Assembly (NCBI RefSeq): GCF_954871325.1
Contig: NC_088776.1
Location: 7,137,985 to 7,201,984, forward strand
Direction of reading: 5' to 3'
Length of the DNA: 64,000 bases
From: Gordionus sp. m RMFG-2023
Lineage: Eukaryota; Nematomorpha; Gordioida; Chordodea; Parachordodidae
Part shown: one piece after another, positions 1 to 33,600 of the stretch
Layout of the letters: every line of letters starts with the position of its first letter
How positions within the stretch are numbered: position 1 is the stretch's first letter
The notes under the pieces: model-generated
What the model saw: only the letters and a program-made list of their open reading frames with translations
What the model was told of the DNA's origin: nothing
The model's database searches: none
Position numbers and translations under genes: made by a program

Positions 1-202
1 CTTGATATTTACTGCTCGAACTCTTTCCCCTTTCTCCCACTCAATCGTCCTCACATTCGAAGCACTCGGCCCCATTTCTCTCTTGGGAAAACAGTTTTTA
101 TTGTCATAATTGCTCGTTGCACTCCTCTTTATTATTTGCAAATCGACTACAACCCGCACATCTTAATCTCTCCTGCCTACCTGGACAATAAGGAGCTATA
201 TG

Positions 203-682
203 TCACAACTTTCCACAACCAAAACATCTTGCCTCGCGGCAATCTCTGAGCATATGACCTGGTTTACCACAATTATAACAACTCGTTACTCCTCTTCTTC
301 GCGACTTAAAATTTTGTCTTATCTCCAATCTTCTTCCCCGAGAATTTTCTCTAGACTCTCTATACGGTCGTAATTCTTGATTATCCTCGAAATTATGTTT
401 ATCCGAATTATATAAATCTTTACTTATATCACTATCCGTCCACCCTTTAATTAACTCCTGAACAGGTAACCAGGTTACTTTACCCATCTTATCGTCCTCT
501 CCATTATGTCCCCCAATGGTCAATGTTTGTCCTTTTATTCTTACGCTGCGACTCCTCCTCATTCTCCTGCCCCAAACTAAACTACATACGCATATTAATA
601 GTATAACCATTGCACCAAAAATATTATATTGTATCTCCCAGTATTTAACAAATATTATATTGTATCTCCCAGTATTTAACAA
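203..682 (-). mobile_element. Gag-like zinc-knuckle relic of an LTR-type retroelement
   Basis: An open frame of 159 residues ends in a CCHC zinc knuckle (CYNCGKPGHMLRDC) and the start of a second Cys-x2-Cys unit, after a basic Arg/Ser-rich stretch. Zinc knuckles of this kind sit in the nucleocapsid part of retroelement Gag proteins and bind nucleic acid. No protease, reverse transcriptase or LTR is recognisable next to it, so I treat it as a broken fossil fragment. A host CCHC protein is possible but less likely. The class (Ty3-like, BEL-like or other) cannot be assigned. Confidence 0.5.
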
Positions 683-932
683 ATTTTAAACTTTTCATCT
701 CAGCGATATAAAAAATTTATGATTAATTTCAAAATAAAAATCTTGGCTATTTGCAATGTCAACAAGTAAGATATTATAAGTAGCGTAAACAAACTAATGA
801 TGCACATATACATCCCCAATTTTCAAAATAAAAATTAACCTATTTCCAATACGAGATTGTCTACTCCACGTCTTTAAATTATATAATATTCTTCAAAATG
901 AGCAACAATTAGTGTAATTGATTTATTATGTA

Positions 933-1080
933 AATTTTTGGCAGCACTACCGTGTAATTGGATTATTTAATAAAATTTGGGTGATTTTCGTCTAATAGGT
1001 TTATATATGCAAAAATTTGGGCAGCACTTCCGTGTCACTGGCCTTTTTAATAAAAATTTGGGCAGCACTTCCGTGTACCG
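933..1080. repeat. Short tandem repeat, about 41-bp unit
   Basis: The core gcagcacttccgtgt occurs near 941 (with one mismatch), 1021 and 1062. The last two are 41 bp apart and the first two about twice that, with a degenerate unit between them. Units share a lead-in of aaaatttggg. The array directly precedes the 49-bp minisatellite. Confidence 0.7.
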
Positions 1081-1113
1081 GGATCCTATTCGTGTAACTA
1101 AATTTCTCGAATT

Positions 1114-1693
1114 TACTCTTATGCAAACCTGCCCTTATGGCCTTTATATTAATTCCTGGAATTCAGTCTGATGCTAAACTGCCCTTATGACCTTTCTATT
1201 AATTCATCTATTTGTTCTAATGCAAACCTGACCTTATGGCCTTTCGATTAATCCTTCTAACTCTGATGCAAACCAGCCCTAATGGCCTTACAATTAATCC
1301 TTCTATTTGCTCTAGAGCAAACCTGCCCTTATAGCCTTACGATTAATCCTTCTATATGCTCTGATGCAAACCTACCCTTATGGTTTTCTATTAATCCCTG
1401 AAATTTGCTCTGATGCAAACCTGCCCTTATGGTTTTCTATTAATCCCTGAAATTTGCTCTGATGCAAACCTGCCCATATGGCCTTTCTTTTAATTCCTGG
1501 AACTTGCTCTGATGCACCTGCCCTTATGGCCTTTCTATTAATTCCTGGAACTTGCTCTGATGCACCTGCCCTTATGTCCTTTCGATTAATCCTTCTATTT
1601 GCTCTGATGAAAACCTGCCCTTATGGCCTTTTGATTAATCTTTCTATTTGCTCTGATGCTAACTTGCCCTTATGGCCTTTCTATTAATTCCTG
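1114..1693. repeat. Minisatellite, about 49-bp unit, about 12 copies
   Basis: The core ctgcccttatggcc recurs at roughly 1131, 1181, 1230, 1276, 1325, 1374, 1423, 1472, 1520, 1568, 1617 and 1665, a spacing of 46-50 bp. Each unit also holds a 'tgctctgatgcaaac' block and an 'attaattcctgg' or 'attaatccttct' block, so at least two unit variants are interleaved. Short open frames through it are by-products of the repeat. It may be part of the retroelement relic to its left or an independent satellite. Confidence 0.9.
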
Positions 1694-1699
1694 TATTAC

Positions 1700-4600
1700 A
1701 AACTTTATGCCAAAGCGATAATGGAAGAACAGTCCTGGCCACCACCTAAACTGTTTGGTCGCAAATATTAAATTGATTGATCTCACTATGATTGGTTTCT
1801 AATACTATATTGACTGGTCTCACTAAATTGATTGGTTTCAAATACTAAATTGATGAAAACTAACAATGCCAAAAAAAACAGATAATGATTTTATTATATT
1901 TTTCTTTTTTTATTTATCTATTTTCTACAAACAAACCATAATAATAATAATACAAACAAAAATAAATATGTCAACAAAAAAAATCGATAAAAATAAAATA
2001 TTACTATAATTAATATATATGAAATATCTCTACTCTAATAATAATTAAAATAATACAAAATATCATCACAATATTATGGGTATTTTTTAAGCCGTTTATA
2101 TCTGCTACATTTTAGATGAAGACTGCGGATCTCATATAATTAGAAAAAAATTTCTTAAATAAAATAAAATGGGCAAATACAAAGCTAAGGATAAAATAAA
2201 TTAACTTTTAAGTTATACAACAATTTTATTTCTAGAATATATGATATTTTTATATTTTGATTAAATAGTTATCGTGTTTTTTTAAAACAAGGAGAGATTA
2301 ATTTTCATTTTTAGGAAATATAATATACAGTATTAAAATATTTTATTAAAATGTATAAAGGAAATTCCGCTAGATGGCGTGATAAAATTTAATGAATATT
2401 TTATTATATATTTTTTTATAGATAATATTATCTATGAAAGTATAACTTCCATTTTTAGTTGAAATTTAATTAGGGATAAAATATTATTCACAGGGATTCC
2501 CTGTACCTACATTAAAAAAAAATATATAAAAAAATTAAAATATTATTTGTTTGTAAAAATATAGTTCTAACGCCTTCTTTGATCAATGTTCTAATTATTA
2601 TAGGAAGCATGAAAAAATTTTGACTAGTCAAACAACTTTCAATTTATAATCTTAAGATTTATGAAACTTTTCTAAACTAAAGAAATTTACTAGTAAATTA
2701 ATAACCATCAACAAAGACATGTGGAACCTCAATAAACTTGTCATTGTTATGCGTAACAACCATTCATTACATTGATAAGAACTGGGTAGTTTCCCTTTAG
2801 ATTTAGTATCTTACCCATACCGCAGCCTAGACCTATAACTAATTATTCATTATTCAATTTGATTCGTATTTCAATAGGTGACGATATGTCATTAATATTG
2901 TTACATTGTTAATATCTCTCGGTTCACATGATAAAATTTTATCTAACACACTAATTATTTTAATTTCTATTTTTAGTCGATCAAACATACAACATTAAAT
3001 ATAATATATTTCGCTAATAATTTGTACATTATCTTTGGTATAGATTTTTAGTCGATCAAACCTACAACATTAAATATAATATATTTCGGAAAAATTTATA
3101 CCTTTTCCTTGGTATTAGATGTAGGATAATCTTAACAAAAAATTAATTTTAAAAGTTATTAAATATTAATTGATTTCATATTAACCGAAAAACAAACCGT
3201 AAAAATGCTGAATCGATATTTTTTTTTAAAACCTGGGATGAAATTTTTAAAATTCAGGCAAGTTAAAAATTTTTTTTTTATAAACTCGAACCGTGCCCGA
3301 AAATGTAAAACCTGGAGTTAGACAGGCCGAAAAATATAATTTAAAATAATCTAGGCTGGGCCAAAAAACAAATTTTTACAAATCCTGGTCGGGTATAATT
3401 GGAATTTGTGTGGATATTTGATATATTATTTGATAATATTATATTTGAACAAAAAATGAGGCTATTGATTTCATAATCCTACATTTTTTTAAATCTTACA
3501 TTTTTTTTTATAACTATAATTATCATTTAAAACAGTAGTATTTTGTAATTTATTAATTAAAATATTCGAGTTTTTTAGATTGCAAAACTTTTATATTTTT
3601 TTAATAAGTTACAAGTAACCATTGTTTGGCCATTTTTAAACAAAAAGACTTTTTCAAAGCTAGAAAAAATAAGCCGAGTTTAATAAATGAATCATTCCTA
3701 TATCCAAGTCCAGAGAATTCTCAATAGATGTCCAAATATTTCTGCCATCTATTTTGGTTAAAATATTGGGTTAGCCATTTTAAAAAAAATCGAGCCCTTT
3801 AGACAGACTAATCTTTCCACAAGCAATGTTGTTTTTTAATGAATGTGATTTTGCGTTTTTTTTTAACGATTAAATAGCGTCATATCCGATTGAAGTGAAG
3901 GAGTAGTTTTTTTTTTTATACAATATATTATGTAATAAAGCCAGGTTAAACATACTAGATGTGGATTTTATTTCTAATAGGTAAAATAGTGTTTGATATT
4001 ACATCATATCTCGTTGAGTATACTAAACACCTTTTTATCTATAATTTTTAATCAATGGATTTTTTTAAAAATTATTTAGGCATAATTATTTGATATAAAT
4101 ATATTTATCTATATGAATTTAAGGGAAATTATGATAATAGATAGATAACTATCCATGACATGATCTTTAGTGAATGTTTAGCATTAGAACAATTAAATAC
4201 TTAGCTTGACAGATATATAGTTATTGAAATATTTTTTATTATTTCCGTAAATTTTTATTGAAATTTTATATAATTTACATATATTTATTGAAATATTATA
4301 AACAATTTCATATTTAAAAAAAAACCTTGCAAATTATTGATTACACAGTTATATCGAATGACATTTAATATAATTTTAATTCTTTATAAGTTATAGCAGC
4401 ATCAATTGATTATCTATCCCTACCTTATTTTTTCTTAAATGTATACATGTAATAATATATTTAAGATATTTAATACCTACATTTTCATATGTCATTACAT
4501 TTATTAATGTAAATCTTCTAATAAAAATATATAAACTTTCTGGTCAATAATATTTTAATAAAATTAAATTTAAGAATTAACGATTAAGTCTTATCTTTCT

Positions 4601-5009
4601 CTTAGATAATTTATCCCTCTAAATATTAAGTTTGTTTATTCTTCTAGTATAGCTTATTTGAAAATTATTTGGTCCTGCAAGTATTTTAATAAGTAAATAA
4701 TATTAGCCTTTACAATTCTTTTTCTACAATAAGATGATGCCAAATATTCATAAAATTAATCAAAGACAAATACCCCTCTAATTTAAAAAAATTTAAAATT
4801 CCACGCCTATTTTTCTCTCTTAATATTTATCATTTAAACGTTTAAAAGCCAGTTTTGGTATGAGGTAGCTGCATAGCTTAGAAATGCTTAATATTCCTTT
4901 AAATCAATATTCTTATAAATTAAATTATGTATAATATTCGAATGCGGATAATTTATTCAATTAATCCTAATAGATATATTTATGAATTATATTATAATTT
5001 TTGTTCATA
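1700..5009. other. AT-rich spacer downstream of gene A
   Basis: No coding exon, RNA gene or complete element is recognised here. It holds a 70-bp direct duplication (2971-3110) and a faint GC-rich patch at 3290-3420 that resembles the GGGCC-type hAT element of 25226-25554. A TTTATT at 4952-4957 reads AATAAA on the minus strand, 53 bp past the gene A stop, and is a plausible polyadenylation signal for gene A. Confidence 0.6.
2971..3110. repeat. Direct tandem duplication, about 70 bp
   Basis: The block starting ttttagtcgatcaaac and running through aacattaaatataatatatt is present twice, at about 2971-3040 and 3045-3110. The second halves have diverged slightly. It is a simple local duplication with no coding content. 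Confidence 0.8.
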
Positions 5010-25912
<20,903 letters not shown>

Positions 25913-27089
25913 AATAAATAGTTTTTTTTAAAAAATATATATATTTCTGAGATCTTAGAATATCTGGTTAATTTTTAAAAAAATGAAATTATTATATTTG
26001 TTTTATAAATGGGGATTTGAAAAGATTAAAAAAAAATGATAAAAAAAAATATTATGTAATTGATAAACTATTAAAATTATTGTGAAAATATTTTCAAAAA
26101 TTATCTTTTGCTAAAATAAAATAGATACCAAGAAGTAGCTATTTTTTGTCTATCTTTATTTTTTCTTCTATTTTAATAAATATTTCTTATATATTTTTTT
26201 CTATTCTTAAATTTTTAAACCCTAGCATTTCTAAAAAAAAATTATAGAACATTTCATAAAATTTTTTTATATTTTTATTATATAATACAGGCTTACGTGC
26301 CCAATATAAGAGTAACGTAGACAATGAAGATCGGGGTCGGGGTTGAATACCCACCCTATGGAACATATGATTAGGTCAAATAATGTGTTTTCGTAATACT
26401 TTTTATAGTGATAACTAGACAAAAATTTGCCTTTATTTATTTTAAATTGATAAAATCCCCTTCTTAATTATCTATTTCATCATCTCAGTAATTTCATCTT
26501 CTCTTCTCTTCTCTTCTCTTCTCTTCTCTTCTCTTCTCTTCTTCTTCTCTTCTTCTTCTCTTCTCTTCTTCTTCTCTTCTCTTCTTCTTCTCTTCTCTTC
26601 TCTTCTCTTCTCTTCTTCTTCTCTTCTCTTCTCTTCTCTTCTCTTCTCTTCTCTTCTCTTCTCTTCTCTCTCTCTTCTCTTCTCTTCTCTTCTCTTCTCT
26701 TCTCTTCTCTTCTCTTCTAAAAATCTTCGAATAAACAAATCAAATACTAAATATAGAAACATTTTATTTTTAATCAAATTCTTAGATTGTCATCAATTAT
26801 GTGAAAATTGAAAATCGGTAAGCCTCCCAAAGATGCCTTATTCATATGGGATCAACTTCTAGCCTTTTTATTTTTAAATATAAGAGCCCACTTAATAACA
26901 TTATTATTAAATAATCGCAACGCTTGAGGGTGAAAAATTATCTATTGTTATACCAATCTCATCGTAACCAACCCATATTATTTTAGTTTCATTTTCATAA
27001 GATGCAAAATCTATTAGAACTACCTGATATTGTTACAAGCATGTCAGATAAATTAGGACATGTAATCAAGGAAGTGGAATTAATACCAA
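25913..27089. other. Gene A 5' flank / spacer to gene B
   Basis: This holds the presumed gene A promoter, but no TATA box or initiator stands out in such AT-rich DNA. A TCTTC microsatellite lies 0.58 kb upstream of the gene A start. From about 26888 the sequence aligns with the 3' flank of gene C at 49490-49640. Confidence 0.5.
26496..26718. repeat. (TCTTC)n microsatellite, interrupted
   Basis: About 220 bp of TCTTC and TCTTCTTC units with a short (CT)n interruption near 26668. On the gene A sense strand it is a polypurine GAAGA tract upstream of the gene A start. The Arg/Glu-rich frame through it is an artefact. Confidence 0.95.
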
Positions 27090-27093
27090 TTAA

Positions 27094-29549
27094 CCCTGTA
27101 TTGCATGTACTATGTTAGAATAATTTTTTTTTGGCAAACTAGATTTTTTATTTCTCTAGATACTATTGATAATCTCATGGCTCACTTTTTTAAAAAAAAT
27201 TCTAAATTTCTTAGAAGATGAACGGTATGTGGATTTAAATACACATTATGCAATAATTAAGGATACAAATTTCAATTATTTCCACAATAATTTTTTTTAT
27301 TGTACTTTAAACTATAAATATATAAAATTTTATTTAAATATAACAAATATTAAAGGTTTAAACATTTTAATTTTCATGAAAATCTATAAAACAATTATTT
27401 GTGGGCGTAAAACATAAATATACACCACATTTTTTGCAAGATACTTTTGTTATAAATAAGCATCCTGGCATTTTACATCTACCCTTCTTATCATTATATT
27501 TTGGCCAATGAGCCGTGAGGTCTTTCCTAACCTCTTGAAGTGGTAAATATTGAGCTGGTCCTTTTTTACATTTTTCCCGATAACCAGTTTGAACTGATTT
27601 TCGTTTTGGAATATTGTTTGAAGTGCATTTGCCATATTTGCAAAGGACTTCCGCCACCGAAATTTTGAAATTGTACAAACTTAATCGATCCTTGCCTGCT
27701 ATTGATATACTATTATAATCCCGTTTGTATAGCAACCAAGAATTTATAAGTAACATGTCGAATACATGAAATAAAATTCGATGGTACCATTTTCTTGATT
27801 TGGTATGAATTCTATATAATGAAAGTAAAGAATCCATAAGATCTACTACACCTCCCATTGATTTATTATAAACTTTAACAATGTTTGGACATTTTATCAT
27901 TATTTTATCCTTTTTTTTTCTATCATATCTTTCGCAATCGATAAGAGGATGTGCACCTACAAAAGTGCTCAATAAGGTCGTGCCACTTCACTGAATTTAA
28001 TTCAACCCCGTTTATTATTGTTTTTTTTGAAACAAAAAATCCTCGTCCTTTTTTTTTCAACTCCTTATCTGTTGGGAAGTTGATATTTGGTAGTCGATTA
28101 CCTCTGACCGTGGCCGCGCAAAATATCCCTCTTTGAGCGAGTACGACTTGCAAATTTGGTGAACAAAACCAGTTATCAAAAAATAATTTATAATTAATTT
28201 GCTGTGGTATATAAGAAATTAAACGTAGCACAGCATTGCCACTTGCTCCAACATCAGGCAATCCTTCCGCTGGTAGTATTTTCCCAGAGTATACTTCAAA
28301 ATTATGGAGAAGGCCATCATCTCCGCATAGTAGAAAGACTTTATAGCCCCATTTTTTGGGCTTTTGGGGGTTATATTGCTTTAATCTGCTCATCCCTTTG
28401 TATGGAATTATTTGCTCATCTACGCAAATATTTTTTTCCCCTATCGATAAAGATTTTAGTATATTATTGGTTATAGTTATCAAGGGTCTAATTTTATGAA
28501 GTGGGTCATGGCCCTCACTTCCAAGTGGAATAAATTTGTCATTATCATTTATATGAATGAATGATTTGATTTGTTCCCAGCGATTTAGGGTCATGACATC
28601 AGCCACCTTGGCATGTCTTGTATTGGTGGCCCAGTAGAGACGTGCTCTGGGAAGTTTAATAATTGACATGTAAAAAATAATTCCTATAAATTTTTCTAAT
28701 TCATCTATCGATAAATTCAAAGGTTTGTTGGAATTACATTGAATTGCATATAAATTTGATTCGTAAACAATTAGAGGTAATAAATCATTGAGATATGTAT
28801 TATAATAATCCATTGGTTTTTTTACTTTATCAACAGTTGGGTTTTCTCCTTTCCACTTTGGAATAACTAATGGTAAATTAGTTAAGCAATTTTTCCAAAT
28901 CATTTTTCTCACGATTCCTTTTTCATTATTTATATTTTCATCCTCTTCCGATTCATCACTCTCATTGAAATCTAGATATTTATAGATTATATAAGAGCAT
29001 ACATTTTAAATATACCTAAATCACATTATTTTGGGTTGACAGAAACTCCTCATCAGACGATTCACTTAAATTTGAATCTTCACTATCATTAGGTATGGTA
29101 CCACAATTCATAATTCTAAAAATATAAAACTCAAATAAAATACCTTATTTGCATAATGTGTCTTTAAAGCAACGTATGATTATTACAAAATATAATTATC
29201 AAAAATAATAAATATATATAAAATAATTTCATAAACATTAATTTTTACCTTTTATTTATCTAATTTTAATGTTTTGAAATTTGTCAAATATATTATTTAT
29301 CCTTTTACGATGTGTAGAAAATTGAGAAGAAAAATTTTATAAAAAAATAGCCATTTTTAAAAATAGGGTTTAATAAAATGCGAAATTAAAAATAAATAAT
29401 AGATCACGTGGCCCAAATTAAAATTCCAATCGAAGATATAGAATATGGCTTCAAATACACACCATGCAATTGATTGAAAATTTATTTATAAAATATTTAT
29501 TATATAATTTGTGGTATGTGGCTTGAGATACACAGTATGCAATACAGGG
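27094..29549 (-). mobile_element. piggyBac transposon with TIRs and TTAA target duplication
   Basis: The element starts CCCTGTATTGCAT and ends with the exact inverse ATGCAATACAGGG. It is flanked on both sides by TTAA (27090-27093 and 29550-29553), the piggyBac target. Near each end are related internal repeats (27219-27260, 29446-29480, 29513-29545) of the type gtatgtgg..t...atacaca..atgcaa, likely transposase-binding sites. The total length of 2456 bp is typical. It sits 1.1 kb past the gene B stop. The C unit has the unoccupied site near 49650. Confidence 0.93.
27367..29111 (-). pseudogene. piggyBac transposase, recently broken
   Basis: DDD-family transposase on the minus strand. The N-terminus from 29111 is acidic (NDSEDSNLSESSDEEFL) and is cut by a stop near 29050. 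The frame resumes with NESDESEEDENINNEK at about 28965. The core reads on to 27923 with VDEQIIPYKG (first catalytic Asp) and FFDNWF (second). After a frameshift near 27965, STFVGAHP starts the second frame, which holds MGGVVDLMD (third catalytic Asp), then a C-terminal Cys-rich finger (CKMPGCLFITKVSCKKCGVYLC). All three catalytic Asp codons are still present. A short intron at the N-terminal break cannot be excluded, but I could not phase one. Confidence 0.88.
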
Positions 29550-29553
29550 TTAA

Positions 29554-30628
29554 TTAATAAAATTTATAGTTAATTTGCATAACAATTATTAAAAAAATAA
29601 AATAAGAATTATGAATATGAGAAAAAAAATGAGAAATTTAGTCAAACTAACATTTTTTTTAAAATATTATATTTTCCTTCATTTTGCTAGTCTGTTAAAT
29701 ACCTCCAAATAACAGAATAGTGACCCGACAAACAATGTAGCCTGATTTGCCCTGTGCCTGGGGCTCATTCTTTACATGAATATTTTATGGAGACTCTTTT
29801 GCTTACAACTATATTAGGTAATTTTAACCTTTTTTTGGTTATCATAATCAATTATTAAATTTTAATAGCCCCCACCCCCTCTCTTATCAAAATTAAATAG
29901 CCTTGCAATTCGAAAGTGATAAACAAGTAAAATTCAGTTTCATTTTTTGTAAAACAAAGACTGGTATTTTTAACCACATTGATATTTGTGAGTACAAGAT
30001 ATCGTAGTGTTGTTGAAAAGGAACACATAACAATCTCGTCGGGTTTTTAATTTTATCATTGGCTAAAAAGATATTATTCCATACAATCGATAAAAAAACC
30101 TATAAAAAGACGGAATTGCTTGTTAACAGGTTTTTTCTCATTTTTAAATTTTTGAAAAAATAAATGAAAGAACAAAATTGACTTGTGTCGAATCCTGTGT
30201 GACATTTTATTTTACCTCAATCTCCTTAGTCTACCATGACTAAAACTATTCCACGTAATCTTAGCCCTGAACTAGCAGGTACACCAAATCTTATGACTTT
30301 CCTCGTCCCCTCCTCGTCCCTTACTATAAATTATCAGAGGACGAAATATAACAGAGATCAGCTAAATTAAAAGAATATAAATAATAGCCCAAGAAAATTT
30401 GAAATTTCTAATTACATTAATCGAAATTTTGGGTACATATTTAAATTTTATTTGATTAACAATTTTTTTAATTTTGTAAAGTAATTGTAATGTAACCAGC
30501 ACCGTTTAACAAATAAAGATTTTAATTATGTTAAAATATCTTATATAAAATATGAAAAGAAATCTAATAATAATATTAAAAAAGATTGATTCTTTTTGTT
30601 CATATTATTTTGTAACCCATAACTACAT
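29554..30628. other. Gene B 3' flank, homologous to gene C 3' flank
   Basis: No coding exon is seen. The stretch aligns over its length with about 49650-50760, including the blocks tatggagactgctgtgcttac (with mismatches) and caatcgataaaaaaacctat. This shows the B/C duplication extends past the coding region. Confidence 0.6.
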
Positions 30629-33600
30629 TTATATCCAAAGCGAACATTTGTTAGGAGGATTCATCTTGGCTTTAGCAGAACAGTTAAATGCCTTTGAGAA
30701 CTGTTTTAAGTTAGATACAACACCGTTGATTCTGTGAAATATAAATAAGTATGTTAATTTTATTTTTAATCAAAGATTTATATGGAATTTTCGAGTCTAT
30801 TCCTTATTATCATAATATCTATATTTTTAATTTGAATAATTGGCAACGGTTTCTATATGACGGGGAAAAAAATTGGAGGCCAGGTTTGGGATGTTTTTCA
30901 TTCCCACAATATTTATTACTCTCCATAGGAGCTTATTCCTACTAAAAGATGCATAAAAACATGACTCTTAACCCCCCCCTTCCCCCCTCCCCCCCCCCTT
31001 CCCCAGGATTATGTAGACACTGATTTTAAGCATGACGTTTTTATATAAATGCCTAAATTATATTTTTGCCTAAATATTATATTATTTTATTTTGCAACTT
31101 TATAGCTACTGAACAGTGTTATAAAGTAACGTTATTAGTAATTGTCCTATTTTGGAGAGAATACGTCATTCGTTACTTTTTTTAAACGTCTGATTTATAT
31201 AAGAAAATTTTTTAAAAATATACAAACTTTATATAATATTTTTTTTAATTTTACTATACAAATTATATATTAAATTCTATTGTCTAACATTATAAAATCG
31301 TTTAAAAATTTGTGTGAAGAATGCCATTCAGCATTTTTTTTTAAATTTAAATAATCTTTCAGAACACATAAAACGCACTTAGTCAGTATCTAGAAATAAA
31401 ATAATAACTCCTAGGATGACATAGCAATTAAGGCTTATATAAAAAGTCTTTATTATGGATCTTAAAGTTTTGAAACCCCATAAAATCATAGAGGAATGCT
31501 ATAATTTCAACAATAATTTGATTGGATCAATATAATTAAAATTTGGTTGCAATAGATGCCTAATAATGTCAATATTTAATAAAAAAATGAATTAAGCCTA
31601 GCTCATCTCTTATGTTTAGGCGAAATAAGGCTGGTCAAATTCTTGTATTCATGAACATCTATCACTTTGCCAGCAAAAAACAAGAATGGTTATAGAAATT
31701 TAGATATAGCTAGAGTGACGTTACAAACTATGAGTGACTCTAATTTGTATTAGAAAATGTTGTTATAGCCCAATCCAATCAAACTTTGGTCCTTGTTTAT
31801 AAGTTATATCTTTTCCTTTTCATATGGCTATATATTTGCGTAAGTAAAACGTTTATAAATAAATCAAAATAATCAGACATTTTTTTTTTACAGAGAAACA
31901 TGTAGAATAAGTAACCTATATTTTTTTGGGCTGTGCAAATCAGATATAATTTCCAATAATTGATTCTCCAGTGTTTGCTTGTCACAATGTATCTTATTTT
32001 ATTTATAAATAAATGTTATTTATTTTAATAACAAATTTATTATAAATAAACTTGAGCATAAGCAAGGAAAAATAGTTGATCATCGGTTATATTAGACTCG
32101 GAAGAGTATATGGCACTCTTGTTCATGGCTTGATAACTTTTCAAAGCCTATTTAATTTTCGTAAAAACTTTATATTAATTTAAAAAAATAATCGTCTAAA
32201 TAATTAACAGGCCAAAAAAGTTTTTAGGCCTTATAAGGTTGATTTAACTTAGATAACCAATTGTATTTTACCATAGGCTAAAATGCTTCTAAGAATATTA
32301 TCTCAACATTTCAATTTTTGTATTTTTCAAATAATAATTACTATTTTTTTTCGAGAATTAAAAATTAAAATTTATTTATAACAGCCATTATAAAACTAAA
32401 ATATTTCACTACTTGATGGGAGGGATAAAAATTGGGCAAATTTTTCGTAAAAAATTGCATATATAGGCTATATTAAGCGTGGATGAGACATGTTGATTAG
32501 CTCAGTAGAGACACCTTAACTAAGCTAACCACTAATTTATTAAAAATAATGATAATTATAGTATAGTTCAAATCTGAATAGAAACCGAATCAAAATGACA
32601 ACTAAACCAGTTTACAGAGGTTTAAAGAGATAATTTTTATGTAGGTTTTCGAGTTTCAGCACTTTAGTAAATTTACAAAATTCATATAATTTAATAATCT
32701 TATTTCTGATAATTTTAACTTGTAATGTTACGGAGAGTCCTTCGTTATCTGCTATATCTTCTCCTAACGTTAGGTTAAAGTTCAACTTATATATTTTTTT
32801 AATTGATAAAGAGAGAAGAAAAAAAAATCGTATTAAAATAAGAAGACAAGATATAAATAATGACAAAGAATATAAAGCTTTTTTGTATAGTAATCTTCTG
32901 CTAAAAGACCATCACCCTCAAATAATCAAATTCTATTGCTTTTATATATAGGTAATCAGTGATATAATAATATTAAGCGGGCTAATTGGTGCAATTATTT
33001 TCAAAATCATCATAGGTCCGAAAATAAGTGTTGTATTGAATTTAAAAAATACCATAAGATAACCTAAACACCTACCTAACCTTAAAAATTTATAAATTTT
33101 AAATTATTTGATAAGATTGATTCTAGTAAAAGTAAATATTGCGCCAACACCAAACTCAATGCTTGTGGATTCAATTATTTAATCAATTTATTCATGTATA
33201 ATGTTTAATTCATAAAAATATACCATTTACATAAAAGTAATTTATGTAAAAATGACAAAATATGATATGATTTAAATTATAAAAAAGTGTAAAATTTTTA
33301 ATATATTTTATTTTTTCCTATTTCTATTGTATTATAATATAGAATTGATTTAAATCTATAACAGCGTCCAATAAATACTTATCTTATATTATTTTATATA
33401 TTATAATATATCATATTTGTAAGCATAATTTGATTGATCGCTTAGCTCTGATTCTACTAGCCCTTATTTACAAATATAATTGATACTTTTTAAAATAATA
33501 ATGATTATAAAACTTTCGGAAATGCGAACAAAAGGTTTAAATTTTATACATGTCAATTTTATTATTTATAAATTCTACATATTTTAATGCCACCTAATAT

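Noticed and set aside
1114-1693. CRISPR-like array
   Set aside because: The 49-bp units are contiguous tandem repeats without unique spacers, in a eukaryotic context.
26472-26777. Arg/Glu-rich open frame of 101 codons
   Set aside because: Translation of the TCTTC microsatellite.
27951-28476. Plus-strand open frames across 27951-28476
   Set aside because: Antisense shadows of the piggyBac transposase.
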